Origin: Chrysomallon squamiferum
Lineage: Eukaryota > Mollusca > Gastropoda > Neomphalida > Peltospiridae
Length of the DNA: 64,000 nucleotides
Direction: 5' to 3'
Assembly (NCBI GenBank): GCA_012295275.1
Contig: CM022671.1
Coordinates: forward strand, 13,250,178 to 13,314,177
Shown in pieces: positions 24,101-37,162 of this stretch. The notes under the pieces were generated by a model that saw only the letters and a program-made list of their open reading frames with translations, was not told the origin of the DNA and searched no databases. Made by a program: the position numbers and the translations under genes. Positions within the stretch are counted from its first letter, which is position 1. Every line of letters begins with the position of its first letter.

Positions 24101-27100
24101 CAGGTCTTTAAACGCTGTTAAGGGTTAATCATTACATCTGATTTCCATGATGTTGTGCGTGATACTGTTTATTGAGAAGAGACGAACACACGTCGGAGCC
24201 GCTCGCACTCCGAAACTTTCAATCGGATTCACACATAACAGACAGCATTGAATGCGTTCTGTTTTCAAGCAGGTCTTTAAACGCTGTTAAGGGTTAATCA
24301 TTACATCTGATTTCCATGATGTTGTGCGTGATTCTGTTTATTGAGATGAGACGAACACACCTCGCAACCGCTCGCACTCCGAAACTTCCAATCGTATGCA
24401 CACGTAACAGACAGCATTGAATGCGTTCTGTTTTCAACCAGGTCTTTAAACGCTGTTAAGGGTTAATCATTACCTCTGATTTCCATGATGTTGTGCGTGA
24501 TTCTGTTTATTGAGAAGAGACGAACACACGTCGCAGCCGCTCGCACTCCGAAACTTTCAATCGGATTCACACATAACAGACAGCATTGAATGCGTTCTGT
24601 TCTCAACCAGCTCTTTAAACGCTGTTAAGGGTTAATCATTACATCTGATTTCCATGAGGTAGTGCGTGTTTCTGTTTATTGAGATGAGACGAACACACCT
24701 CGCAAGCGCTCGCACTCCGAAACTTTCAATCGTATACACACGTAACAGACAGCATTGAATGCGTTCTGGTTTCAAGCAGGTCTTTAAACGCTATTAAGGG
24801 TTAATCATTACATCTGATTTCGATGAGGTAGTGCGTGTTTCTGTTTATTGAGAAGAGACGAACACACCTCGCAACCGCTCGCACTCCGAAACTTTCAATC
24901 GGATACACATATAACAGACAGCATTGAATGCGTTCTGTTTTCAAGCAGGTCTTTAAACGCTGTTAAGGTTTAATCATTACATATGATATCCATGATGCTG
25001 TGCGTGATACTGTTTATTGACAAGAGACGAACACACGTCGAGGCTGCTCGCACTCCGAAACTTTCAATCGGATACACATATAACAGACCGCATTGAATGC
25101 GTTCTGTTTTCAAGCAGGTCTTTAAACGCTGTTAAGGGTTAATCATTACCTCTGACTTCCATGATGTTGTGCGTGATTCTGTTTATTGAGAAGAGACGAA
25201 CACATCTCGGACCGCTCGCACTCCGAAACTTTCAATCGTATTCACACGTAACAGACAGCATTGAATGCGTTCTGTTCTCAACCAGCTCTTTAAACGCTTT
25301 TAAGGGTTAATCATTACATCTGATTTCCATGATGTTGTGCGTGATTCTGTTTATTGAGAAGAGACGAACACATCTCGCAACCGCTCGCACTCCGAAACTT
25401 CCAATCGTATGCACACGTAACAGACAGCATTGAATGCGTTCTGTTTTCAACCAGCTCTTTAAACGCTGTTAAGGGTTAATCATTACCTCTGATTTCCATG
25501 ATGTTGTGCGTGATTCTGTTTATTGAGAAGAGACGAACACACGTCGGAGCCGCTCGCACTGCGAAACTTTCAATCGGATTCACACATAACAGACAGCATT
25601 GAATGCGTTCTGTTTTCAAGCAGGTCTTTAAACGCTGTTAAAGGGTTAATCATTAGATCTGATTTCCATGATGTTGTGCGTGATTCTGTTTATTGAAAAG
25701 AGACGAACACACGTCGCGAGCCGCTCGCACTCCGAAACTTCCAATCGTATGCACACGTAAGAGACAGCATTGAATGCGTTCTGTTTTCAAGCAGGTCTTT
25801 AAACGCTTTTAAGGGTTAATCATTACATCTGATTTCCATGATGTTGTGCGTGATTCTGTTTATTGAGAAGAGACGAAGACACCTCGCAGCCGCTCGCACT
25901 CCGAAACTTTCAATCGGATACACACATAACAGACAGCATTGAATGCGTTCAGTTCTCAACCATCTCTTTAAACGCTGTTAAGGGTTAATCATTACATCTG
26001 ATTTCGATGAGGTAGTGCGTGTTTCCGTTTACTGTGATGAGACGAACACACCTCGCAACCGCTGGGACTCCGAAACTTTCAATGTTATACCCACGTAGCA
26101 GACAGCATTGAATGCGTTCTGTTTTCAAGCAGGTCTTTAAATGCTGTTAAGGGTTAATCATTACATATGATATCCATGATGCTGTGCGTGATACTGTTTA
26201 TTGACAAGAGACGAACACACGTCGGAGCTGCTCGCACTCCGAAAGTTTCAATCGGATACACATATAACAAACAGCATTGAATGCGTTCTGTTTTCAATCA
26301 GGTCTTCAAACGCTGTTAAGGGTTAATCATTACTCTGATTTCCATGATGTTGTCCGTGATTCTGTTTAGTGACAACAGACGAAGACACGTCGGAGCCGCT
26401 CGCACTCCGAAACTTTCAATCGGATTCACAGATAACAGACAGCATTGAATGCGTTCTGTTTTCAAGCAGGTCTTTAAACGCTTTTAAGGGTTAATCATTA
26501 CATCTGATTTCCATGATGTTGTGCGTGATTGTGTTTATTCAGAATAGAAGTACACATCTCGCAACCGCTCGCACTCCGAAACTTCCAATCGTATGCACAC
26601 GTAACAGACAGCATTGAATGCGTTCTGTTCTCAACCAGCTCTTTAAACGCTGTTAAGGGTTAATCATTACCTCTGATTTCCATGATGTTGTGCGTGATTC
26701 TGTTTATTGAGAAGAAAGGAACACACGTCGAAACCGCTCGCACTCCGAAACTTTCAATCGGATACACACATAACAGACAGCATTGAATGCGTTCAGTTCT
26801 CAACCAGCTCTTTAAACGCTGTTAAGGGTTAATCATTACATCTGATTTCCATGATGTTGTGCGTGTTTCTGTTTATTGAGATGAGACGAACACACCTCGC
26901 AACCGCTCGCACTCCGAAACTTTCAATGTTATACACACGTAACAGACAGCATTGAATGCGTTCTGTTTTCAAGCAGGTCTTTAAACGCTGTTAAGGGTTA
27001 ATCATTACATCTGATTTCCATGATGTTGTGCGTGATACTGTTTATTGAGAAGAGACGAACACACCTCGGAGCCGCTCGCACTCCGAAACTTTCAATCGGA

Positions 27101-30100
27101 TACACACGTAACAGACAGCATTGAATGCGTTCTGTTTTCAAGCAGGTCTTTAAACGCTGTTAAGGGTTAATCATTACATCTGATTTCCATGATGTTGTGC
27201 GTGATTGTGTTTATTCAGAAGAGAAGTACACATATCGCAACCGATCGCACTCCGAAACTTCCAATCGTATGCACACGTAACAGATAGCATTGAATGCGTT
27301 CAGTTCTCAACCAGCTGTTTAAACCCTGTTAAGGGTTAATCATTACCTCTGATTTCCATGATGTTGTGCGTGTTTCTGTTTATTGAGATGAGACGAACAC
27401 ACCTCGCAAGCGCTCGCACTCCGAAACTTCCAATCGTATGCACACGTAACAGTCAGCATTGAATGCGTTCTGTTCCCAACCAGCTGTTAAGGGTTAATCA
27501 TTACCTCTGATATCCATGATGTTGTGCGTGATACTGTTTATTGAGAAGAGACGAACACACGTCGGAGCCGCTCGCACTGCGAAACTTTCAATCGGATTCA
27601 CAGATAACAGACAGCATTGAATGCGTTCTGTTTTCAAGCAGGTCTTTAAACGCTTTTAAGGGTTAATCATTACATCTGATTTCCATGATGTTGTGCGTGA
27701 TTGTGTTTATTCAGAATAGAAGTACACATCTCGCTACCGCTCGCACTCCGAAACTTCCAATCGTATGCACGCGTAACAGACCACATTGAATGCGTTCAAT
27801 TCTCAACCAGCTCTGTAGACGCTGTTAAGGGTTAATCATTACCTCTGATTTCCATGATGTTGTGCGTGTTTCTGTTTGTTGAGATGAGACGAACACACCT
27901 CGAAACCGCTCGCACTCAGAAACTTCCAATCGTATGGACACGTAACAGACAGCATTGAATGCGTTCTGTTTTCAAGCAGTTCTTTAAACGCTGTTAAGGG
28001 TTAATCGTTACCTCTGATTTCCATGATGCTGTGCGTGATACTGCTTATTGAGAAGAAAGGAACACACGTCGAAACCGCTCGCACTCGGAAACTTTCAATC
28101 GGATACGCACATAACAGACACCATTGCATAAGTTCAGTTCTTAAGCAGCCCTTTAAACGCTTTTAAGGGTTAATCATTACATCTGTTTTCCATGATGTTG
28201 TGCGTGTTTCTGCTGATTGAGATGAGACGAACACACCTCGCAGCTGCTGCCACTCCGAAACTTTCCATGTTATACCCACGTAACAGACAGCATTAAATGC
28301 GTTCTGTTTTCAAGCAGGTCTTTAAAGGCTGTTAATGGTTAATCATTACATCTGATTTCCATGATGTTGTGCGTGATTGTGTTTATTCAGAAGAGAAGTA
28401 CACATATCGCAACCGATCGCACTCCGAAACTTCCAATCGTATGCACACGTAACAGATAGCATTGAATGCGTTCAGTTCTCAACCAGCTGTTTAAACCCTG
28501 TTAAGGGTTAATCATTACCTCTGATTTCCATGATGTTGTGCGTGTTTCTGTTTATTGAGATGAGACGAACACACCTCGCAAGCGCTCGCACTCCGAAACT
28601 TCCAATCGTATGCACACGTAACAGTCAGCATTGAATGCGTTCTGTTCCCAACCAGCTGTTAAGGGTTAATCATTACCTCTGATATCCATGATGTTGTGCG
28701 TGATACTGTTTATTGAGAAGAGACGAACACACGTCGGAGCCGCTCGCACTGCGAAACTTTCAATCGGATTCACAGATAACAGACAGCATTGAATGCGTTC
28801 TGTTTTCAAGCAGGTCTTTAAACGCTTTTAAGGGTTAATCATTACATCTGATTTCCATGATGTTGTGCGTGATTGTGTTTATTCAGAATAGAAGTACACA
28901 TCTCGCTACCGCTCGCACTCCGAAACTTCCAATCGTATGCACACGTAACAGACCAGCATTGAATGCGTTCTGTTTTCAACCAGCTCTTTAAACGCTGTTA
29001 AGGGTTAATCATTACCTCTGATTTCCATGATGTTGTGCGTGTTTCTGTTTATTGAGATGAGACGAACACACCTCGAAACCGATCTCGCACTCAGAAACCG
29101 TATCACACGTAACAGACAGCATTGAATGCGTTCTGTTTTCAACCAGCTCTTTAAACCCTGTAAGGGTTAATCATTACATCTGAATGCGTTCTGTTTTTTT
29201 ATTGAATGAGAGGAACACACCTCGAAACCGCTCGCACTCCGAAACTTTCAATTAACAGACAGCAAATGCGTTCAGTTCTCAACCAGCTGTTTAAACGCTG
29301 TTAAGGGTTAATCATTACCTCTGATTTCCATGATGTTGTGCGTGTTTCTGTTTATTGAGATGAGACGAACACACCTCGAAACCGCTCGCACTCAGAAACT
29401 TTCAATCGGATACACACATAACAGACAGCATTGAATGCGTTCTGTTCCCAACCAGCTGTTAAGGGTTAATCATTACCTCTGATTTCCATGATGTTGTGCG
29501 TGTTTCTGTTTATTGAGAAGAGACGAACACACCTCGCAGCTGCTGCCACTGCGAAACTTTCCATGTTATACCCACGTAACAGACAGCATTAAATGCGTTC
29601 TGTTTTCAAGCAGGTCTTTAAACGCTGTAAAGGGTTAATTATTAGATCTGATTTTGATGAGCTGGTGGGTACGTTCGTTTGTTGAAAAGAGAGGAACACA
29701 TCTCGCAACCGCTCGCTCTCCGAAACTTCCAATCGTATGCACACGTAAGAGACAGCATTGAATGCGTTCTGTTTTCAAGCAGGTCTTTAAACGCTTTTAA
29801 GGGTTAATCATTACCTCTGACTTCCATGATGTTGTGCGTGATTCTGTTTATTGAGAAGAGACGAAGACACCTCGCAGCCGCTCGCACTCCGAAACTTTCA
29901 ATCGGATACACACATAACAGACAGCATTGAATGCGTTCAGTTCTCAACCATCTCTTTAAACGCTGTTAAGGGTTAATCATTACATCTGATTTCGATGAGA
30001 TAGTGCGTGTTTCCGTTTATTGTGATGAGACGAATACACCTCGCAACCGCTCGGACTCCGAAACTTTCAATGTTATACCCACGTAACAGACAGCATTGAA

Positions 30101-30967
30101 TGCGTTCTGTTTTCAAGCAGGTCTTTAAACGCTGTTAAGGTTTAATCATTACATATGATATCCATGATGCTGTGCGTGATACTGTTTATTGACAAGAGAC
30201 GAACACACGTCGAGGCTGCTCGCACTCCGAAACTTTCAATCGGATACACATATAACAGACCGCATTGAATGCGTTCTGTTTTCTAGCAGGTCTTTAAACG
30301 CTTTTAAGGGTTAATCATTAGATCTGATTTCATGATGCTGTGCGTGATACTGTTTATTGACAAGAGACGAACACACATCGGAGCTGCTCGCACTCCGAAA
30401 CTTCCAATCGTATGCACACGTAACAGACAGCATTGAATGCGTTCTGTTCCCAGCCAGCTGTTTAAACCCTGTTAAGGGTTAATCATTAGATCTGATTTTG
30501 ATGAGCTGGTGGGTATGTGCGTTTATTGAAAAGGGAGGAACACATTTCGCAACCGCTCGCACTCCGAAACTTCTAATCGTATGCACACGTAACAGACAGC
30601 ATTGAATGCGTTCTGTTCTCAACCAGGTCTTTAAACGCTGTTAAGGGTTAGTCATTGGATCTGATTTTGATGAGGTAGTGCGTGTGTCTGTTTATTGTGA
30701 TGAGACGAACACACCTCGCAACCGCTCGGACTCCGAAACTTTCAATGTTATACCCACGTAACAGACAGCATTGAATGCGTTCTGTTTTCAAGCAGGTCTT
30801 TAAACGGTGTTAAGGGTTAATCATTACATCTGATTTCCATGATGTTGTGCGTGATTGTGTTTATTCAGAAGAGAAGTACACATCTCGCAACCGCTCGGAC
30901 TCCGAAACTTCCGATCGTATGCACACGTAACAGATAGCATTGAATGCGTTCAGTTCTCAACCAGCTG
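15050..30967. repeat. 169-bp satellite DNA, about 93 tandem monomers
   Basis: The anchor word gggttaatca recurs at 15180, 15349, 15519, 15688, 15857 and 16026, giving a spacing of 169-170 bp that holds across the block. Constant words include gacagcattgaatgcgttc, tttccatgatg, gtgcgtg, ccgctcgcactccgaaac and ttaagggttaatcatta. Diagnostic variants repeat in order every seven monomers at the ends of the block. For example, the units at 15180-16352 and 16353-17528 are parallel, as are 27491-28662 and the following copy. Monomers with a ~10-bp deletion (ccagctgttaaggg) mark each period. There are no spacers, so this is not CRISPR. The monomer contains no 5S rRNA motif and no exact CENP-B box. A centromeric or other heterochromatic role is possible because the length is near a nucleosome repeat, but nothing in the sequence proves it. 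Confidence 0.95.
29080..29290. repeat. Broken 169-bp monomers inside the satellite
   Basis: Two successive monomers are shortened and scrambled. One lacks the central caatcgtatg part (29085-29110); the next fuses tctgaatgcgttctg directly to tttattgaatgag and later lacks cggatacacacat. The rest of the array keeps near-constant length, so this is a local lesion or an assembly flaw. Confidence 0.6.
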
Positions 30968-33900
30968 GTTGATGTTACCTTTCGACCACAAGACTACGTT
31001 AGAAAATGTATTCAATAACCGAAGGTAATCATCGTTTCGGAAAAACCACACCATTTTTTGTCTTTTGTCTTTTTCGTCTATTTTTGGGGAAAACCTAGTT
31101 TTCCGTTTAGGATTTTGTATATTCTCTGTCTTATGTAATTCGAATGGTCTCTGCACATTGACCTTATTCGAGAACGCACTGTCGCAGGATGACAAAGTCC
31201 GATTAGGACCTCACAAACTCCTCAGTTACCGCTGACGAGACCCGAACGACAGGATGTTATCTTCCGACCACAAGACTACGTTAGAGATATTTTTCAATAA
31301 CTTAAGGTAATCATCGATTACAACCAAGCAGCTCGTTCTTTGTCTTCCTTCATGGTTTCCTGTCTTTCGTCTCCTTTTCTGGCATGTACGTGGTTTAGGA
31401 TTTTCAATATTCTGAGTCATATGCACGTCCGAATAGACTGCACAGAGAAATCGTTCGGGAAAGAAATGTCGGAGGAAGAAAAAGTCCAATTACGACCACA
31501 CAAACACCACTCACGATAGCCGAACGAGAGGCACAGACACAGAAGACGGACGATCTTACCTTTCGACCACAAGACTACGTTAGAAAATGTATTCAATAAC
31601 CGAAGGTAATCATCGTTTTGGAAAAACCACATCATTTTTTTCTCTTTTTCGTCTATTTTGGGGGAAAACCTAGTATTCCGTTTAGGATTTTGAATATTCT
31701 CTGTCTTATGTAATTCGAATGGTCTCTGCACATTGACCTTATTCGAGAACACACTGTCGCAGGATGACAAAGTCCGATTAGGACCTCACAAACTCCTCAG
31801 TTACCGCTGACGAGACCCGAACGACAGCCACACACTCAGAAGATGCAGGATGTTATCTTCCGACCACAAGACTACGTTAGAGACATTTTTCAATAACTTA
31901 AGGTAATCATCGATTACAACCAAGCAGCTCGTTCTTTGTCTTCCTTCATGGTTTCCTGTCTTTCGTCTCCTTTTCTGGCAAGTACGTGGTTTAGGATTTT
32001 CAATATTCTGAGTCATATGCACGTCCGAATAGACTGCACAGAGAAATCGTTCGGGAAAGAAATGTCGGAGGAAGAAAAAGTCCAATTACGACCACACAAA
32101 CACGTCAGATACCACTCACGATAGCCGAACGAGAGGCACAGACACAGAAGACGGACGATCTTACCTTTCGACCACAAGACTACGTTAGAAAATGTATTCA
32201 ATAACCGAAGGTAATCATCGTTTCGGTAAAACCACACTATTTTTTGTCTTTTGTCTTTTTCGTCTATTTTGGGGGAAAACCTAGTATTCCGTTTATGATT
32301 TTGAATATTCTGTGTCTTATGTAATTCGAATGGTCTCTGCACATTGACCGTATTCGAAAACGCACTGTCGCAGGATGACAAAGTCCGATTACGACCTCAC
32401 AAACTCGTCAGATACCGCTGACGAGACCCTAATGATAGGCATACACTCAGAAGACGCACAATGTTACCTTTCGACCACAAGACTACGTTAGAAAATTTGT
32501 TCAATAACCGAAGTTAATCATCGTTTCGCAAAAAACAAGCCGTTCTTTGTCTTTCGTCGTTCTTTTGTGTCTTTCGCCTCTTTTGGGGGGAAACCTAGTA
32601 ATTGCTTTAGGATTTTTAATATTCTCTCTCTTATGTACATTCGAATGGCCTCTGCACATTGACCTTGTTCAATGTTCGGGGAAACCACACCATTCTTTGT
32701 CTTTCGTCATTCTTTTGAGTTGTTTTTCGTCTATTTTTGGGGAAAACTTAGTAGTTCGGGATTTTTAATTCTCTCTTTACATCCGAATGGTCTCAACCTG
32801 ATTCTTTGTCCTTTCGTCATTCGTTTTGACGGAGTTGACCACAAGACTTTTCGTGTATTTAACCGAAGGGGGAAAACACCATTTTTTGTCTTTTTGTGTT
32901 TTCGTTATTTTGGGGAAAACCTAGTATTCCGTTTAGGATTTTGAATATTCTCTGTCTTATGTAATTCGAATGGTCTCTGCACATTGACCTTATTCGAGAA
33001 CGCACTGTCGCAGGATGACAAAGTCCGATTACGACCTCACAAACTCGTCAGTTACCGCTGACGAGACCCGAACGACAGCCACACACTCAGAAGATGCAGG
33101 ATGTTATCTTCCAACCACAAGACTACGTTTGAGACATTTTTCAATAACTTAAGGTAATCATCGATTCCAACCAAGCAGCTCGTTCTTTGTCTTCCTTCAT
33201 GGTTTCCTGTCTTTCGTCTCCTTTTCTGGCAAGTACGTGGTTTAGGATTTTCAATATTCTGAGTCATATGCATGTCCGAATAGACTGCACAGAGAAATCG
33301 TTCGGGAAAGAAATGTCGGAGGAAGAAAAAGTCCAATCGTCAGTTTCGAAAAAGACACAGAAGACGGACGATCTTACCTTTCGACCACAAGACTACGTTA
33401 GAAAATTTATTCAATAACCGAAGGTAATCATCGTTTCGGAAAAACCACATCATTTTTTCTCTTTTATCTTTTTCGTGTATTTTGGGGGAAAACCTAGTAT
33501 TCCGTTTAGGATTTTGAATATTCTCTGTCTTATGTAATTCGAATGGTCTCTGCACATTGACCTTATTCGAGAACGCACTGTCGCAGGGATGACAAAGTAC
33601 CCGATTCACGACCTCACAAACTCGTCAGGGACGAGACCCGAACGACAGCCACACACTCAGAAGATGCAGGATGTTATCTTCCAACCACAAGACTACGTTA
33701 GAAAATTTATTCAATAACCGAAGGTAATCATCGTTTCGGAAAAAGCACACCATTCTTTGTCTTTCTTCATTCTTTTCTCTTTCGTCTGTTTTTGGGGGAA
33801 ACCTAGTACTTCGTTTAGGATTTTGAATATTCTCTGTCTTATGTAATTCGAATGGTCTCTGCACATTGAACTTATTCGAGTACGCACTGTCGCAGGATGA

Positions 33901-35290
33901 CAAAGTCGGATTACGACCTCACAAACTCGTCAGATACCGCTGACGAGACCCTAATGATAGGCATACTCAGAAGACGCACAATGTTACCTTTCGACCACAA
34001 GACTACGTTAGACAGTTTGTTCAATAACCGAAGGTAATCATCGTTTCGCAAAAAACAAGCCGTTCTTTGTCTTTCGTCGTTCTTTTGTGTCTTTCGCCTC
34101 TTTTGGGGAAACCTAGTACTTGCTTTAGGATTTTTAATATTCTCTCTCTTATGTACATTCGAATGGCCTCTGCACATTGACCTTGTTCAATGTTCGGGGA
34201 AACCACACCATTCTTTGTCTTTGGTCATTCTTTTGAGTTTTTCGTCTATTTTGGGGGAAAATCTGGTACTGGCTAGTACTTCGTTTAGGATTTTTAATAT
34301 TCTCTCTCTTAAGAACATTCGAATGGTCTCAACACATTGACCTTATTCGAGAACGCACTGTCGCAGGATGACAAAGTCCGATTAGGACCTCACAAACTCC
34401 TCAGTTACCGCTGATGAGACCCGAACGACAGCCACACACTCAGAAGACGGATGATGTTACCTTTGGACCACAAGACTACGTTAAATGATTTACTCAATCA
34501 GCAGAAGATAATCGTCGCCTACCACAAAGCACGCCATTCTTTGTCTTTTTTCATGATTTCATGTCTTTTGTCTCTTTTTCTGGCAAGTACGTGGTTTAGG
34601 ATTTTCAATATTCTGTGTCTTATGTACGTCGGAGTAGACTGCACAGAGAAATTGTTCGGGAAAGGACTGTCGCAGGAAGACAAAGTCCAATTACGACCTC
34701 ACAATCTCGTCAGATACCGCTGACGAGACCCGAACGAAAGGCACACCCTCAGAAGACGGATGATGTTACCTTTCGACCACAAGACTACGTTAGAAAATTT
34801 GTTCAATAACCGAAGGTAATCAATCATCCTTTCATAAAAACGACGCCGTTCTTTGTCTTTCGTCATTGTTTTGGGTCTTTAGTCTATTATAGGGGGAAAC
34901 CTGGTACTGGTTAGTATGTGGTTTAGGATTTTCAATATTCTCTGTCTTACGTACGTTCGAATGGATTCTGCACATAGACATTATTCGAGAACGCACTGTC
35001 GCACGATGACAAATTCCAATTACGACCTGAGATACTTGCCAGATGCAGCTGACGAGACTCGGACGAAAGGCACACAATCAGAAGACGGACGATGTTACCT
35101 TTCAGCGACAAGACTACATTAGAAAATTTGCTCAATAACCGAAGGTAATCATCGTTTTCCACCAAGCACGCCGTTCTTTATCTTTCTTCATGCTTTCGTG
35201 TGTTTCGTCTATTTTTTGTGCCAATATGTGGTTTAGGATTTTGAATATTCTCCGTCTTATGTACATCCGAATCGATTGTGTATATAGATG
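30968..35290 (-). repeat. Right array of the ~300-bp tRNA-derived tandem repeat
   Basis: This is the same family and orientation as the left array. The word gaccacaagactacgtt recurs near 30985, 31569, 31865, 32170, 32474, 33382, 33694, 34003, 34777, giving a period of about 290-315 bp. Two subtypes alternate, giving a dimer period near 596 bp: near-identical segments end at 31489 and 32085. A well-preserved unit shows the minus-strand A-box-like complement of 34765-34779 and B-box-like complement of 34724-34736. The left boundary with the 169-bp satellite is sharp (ccagctg then gttgatgttacc). The right end fades out at about 35290 into AT-rich DNA. Confidence 0.8.
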
Positions 35291-36902
35291 TTATACAGTT
35301 GTATATTTTATTCAGATATCTATTGTTTCACAATGGAATGTCACCATGCAGAATGATTTACAGGTACCAAGGTGACAAACAACAGCCATATATTAAAAAT
35401 AATATGTTCAAACATGTACTCAATTTTAATATAAAATAAATAAATAAAATAAGTAAGTAAATATATAAGTAAATATATAAATAAATAAATAAAACTAAAA
35501 TTAGTACAAAAAATTAAAATAGTATAATAAATATTATAAAAAATGTCAACATAATAGCAGAAAGACTGTGACCCAATATAAATTATGTTTAAAAAATATA
35601 AATCTATTTGTCTAAAATAATAAATAAATAAATAAGAAAATGGTATGAATGAAATTTGAACTAAGCACTGAAGCTTACAGCAAAATAAACACATTTTATG
35701 TGTACAGTAATGATTAGCAATAAAAAAATATACTATTTATAAAGATATACATTTAAAAGATATATTTTCAATTAAAGAAATAAAACAAATTTAGCAAAAA
35801 GCTAACGATAAAAACTATTATCATAAATGTAGAGAGAAAAAAAAAAAAAAAAAGATAAAAAAACAAACAGAACAGAAACAAAAACAACAAACTAATACTG
35901 TGTAAAATATTTTTGAATAAACTAATATCACCCATATAAAGAAAACTTTTTTCTTTTCTTTTTTAATTTTAAATATAAAATTTAAAAAATAATATAAACA
36001 TAGTTATTTGTTTCATGGCATTAATAATGCAAAAGTAATAACATGTTTAATAAATCAATCTTTAATAAAATAATTAAAATGTAATAATACATAAATGTGT
36101 TCAACATACTTTAAATTCTAAACAATTTTAGGGAAAATAACAAAAAAATCTTCAACTAACAATTCTTATGACAATAATAAACAAACCTGTAACACAAATT
36201 TTCATTACCTATGCAATAGCAAAATAATTAAACTTGCCTGTCATGAGCACATTTTCTAACCAATGTCAGATAGTGCAACTGTCACAATAGAGAGTTGAAT
36301 TATGATTGTCAAGTTAACACTTTCTGACCTACATCAGACAGTAAAGTGTTGAAGTAGGTTTGTCATGGTTACTTCTGATCTATGCCAGTGACAGATGACA
36401 TTCCATTCAAGTCTGGCTGGCCACAGTGGAATACTTGACTGTGTACAGCAACCAATGTTTTTAGTGACATTGATTTAAACAAGTGAATTAAGTTTGATTT
36501 ATTAACTGTGAGAAGATAAGTTATTAAAATAATTACAAGAATTTTGTCATTTTTATAAATAAAAGAAAAATATGAATATTATGGCTGATAAATTTTACCT
36601 CTATATTGATAGCAAAATTTTACAATTTGTAAAAAATAAAAGGAAAAACACCCTAAAAAACAAAACATTATAAAATAAAATAAAAGTGTTTACAATACTA
36701 TAATAATAGTAAAATGGGATAAAAAAAAGAGAAGACTTTTGTAAGTGGAGCAAATCTTCTTTTTTTATTATTATTATTGTTTACAGCTGTATTACTTTTT
36801 CTTTTTCTTTTCATTTTGTGTAAATTTATACTAATAATGACCATGTTTTTACAGTGGCTATTCATAATGCAATAGATCTGTTAAGTGTTACTTACTACAG
36901 AA

Positions 36903-36941
<39 letters not shown>

Positions 36942-37140
36942 ATCTGTGTACTTTGACAGTTAGTAATTAAGAATTTCCTAAAGAAAACAAAATTACATTT
37001 TTCGTAAATTATATTTTTAGTTAACTTAATAAATAAATAAATAAATAAATAAATAAATGATGATAATAATAATACAATGACAATAAAAAACAGATGAGGC
37101 ATTTTCCACAAATTTCTATATTTGATTAATTTTTCCATGA
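35291..37140. other. AT-rich intergenic DNA with simple repeats
   Basis: No gene is recognised. The stretch contains TAAA/AAAT-type runs (35425-35500), a poly(A)-rich tract near 35832-35880, a segment at 35855-36058 that is repeated at 38120-38310, a (GT)n microsatellite at about 36907-36939 and (AAAT)n at about 37028-37058. Confidence 0.6.
35855..36058. repeat. Duplicated ~200-bp AT-rich segment, copy 1
   Basis: Shares long exact words with 38120-38310, such as aaactaatactgtgtaaaat, tttttgaa, tttcatggcattaat and gcaaaagtaata, in the same order and orientation, with small indels. It may be an interspersed repeat or a local duplication spanning the LINE fragment between the copies. Confidence 0.8.
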
Positions 37141-37162
37141 AAAAGACTTTTAAAGAACAAAA

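Noticed and set aside
15050-30967. CRISPR array
   Set aside because: The repeat is contiguous at 169 bp with no unique spacers, in eukaryotic DNA.
15050-30967. 5S rRNA or histone tandem cluster
   Set aside because: The monomer shows no 5S internal control region and no histone coding frame.
15050-30967. CENP-B box
   Set aside because: The closest minus-strand match (TTTCGGAGTGCGAGCGG) breaks the required central A and the CGGG end, so no exact box is present.
15050-30967. tRNA-like A-box in the 169-bp monomer (minus strand GTGCGAGCGGTT)
   Set aside because: A B-box-like word lies only about 21 nt away, too close for a tRNA-type promoter; it is likely coincidence.
34715-34740. Hammerhead ribozyme in the ~300-bp repeat (CTGACGA followed by GAAC/GAAA)
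   Set aside because: The core words are there, but stem II does not pair and stem I would be too short. The segment is better explained by the tRNA-like T-arm and its hairpin.
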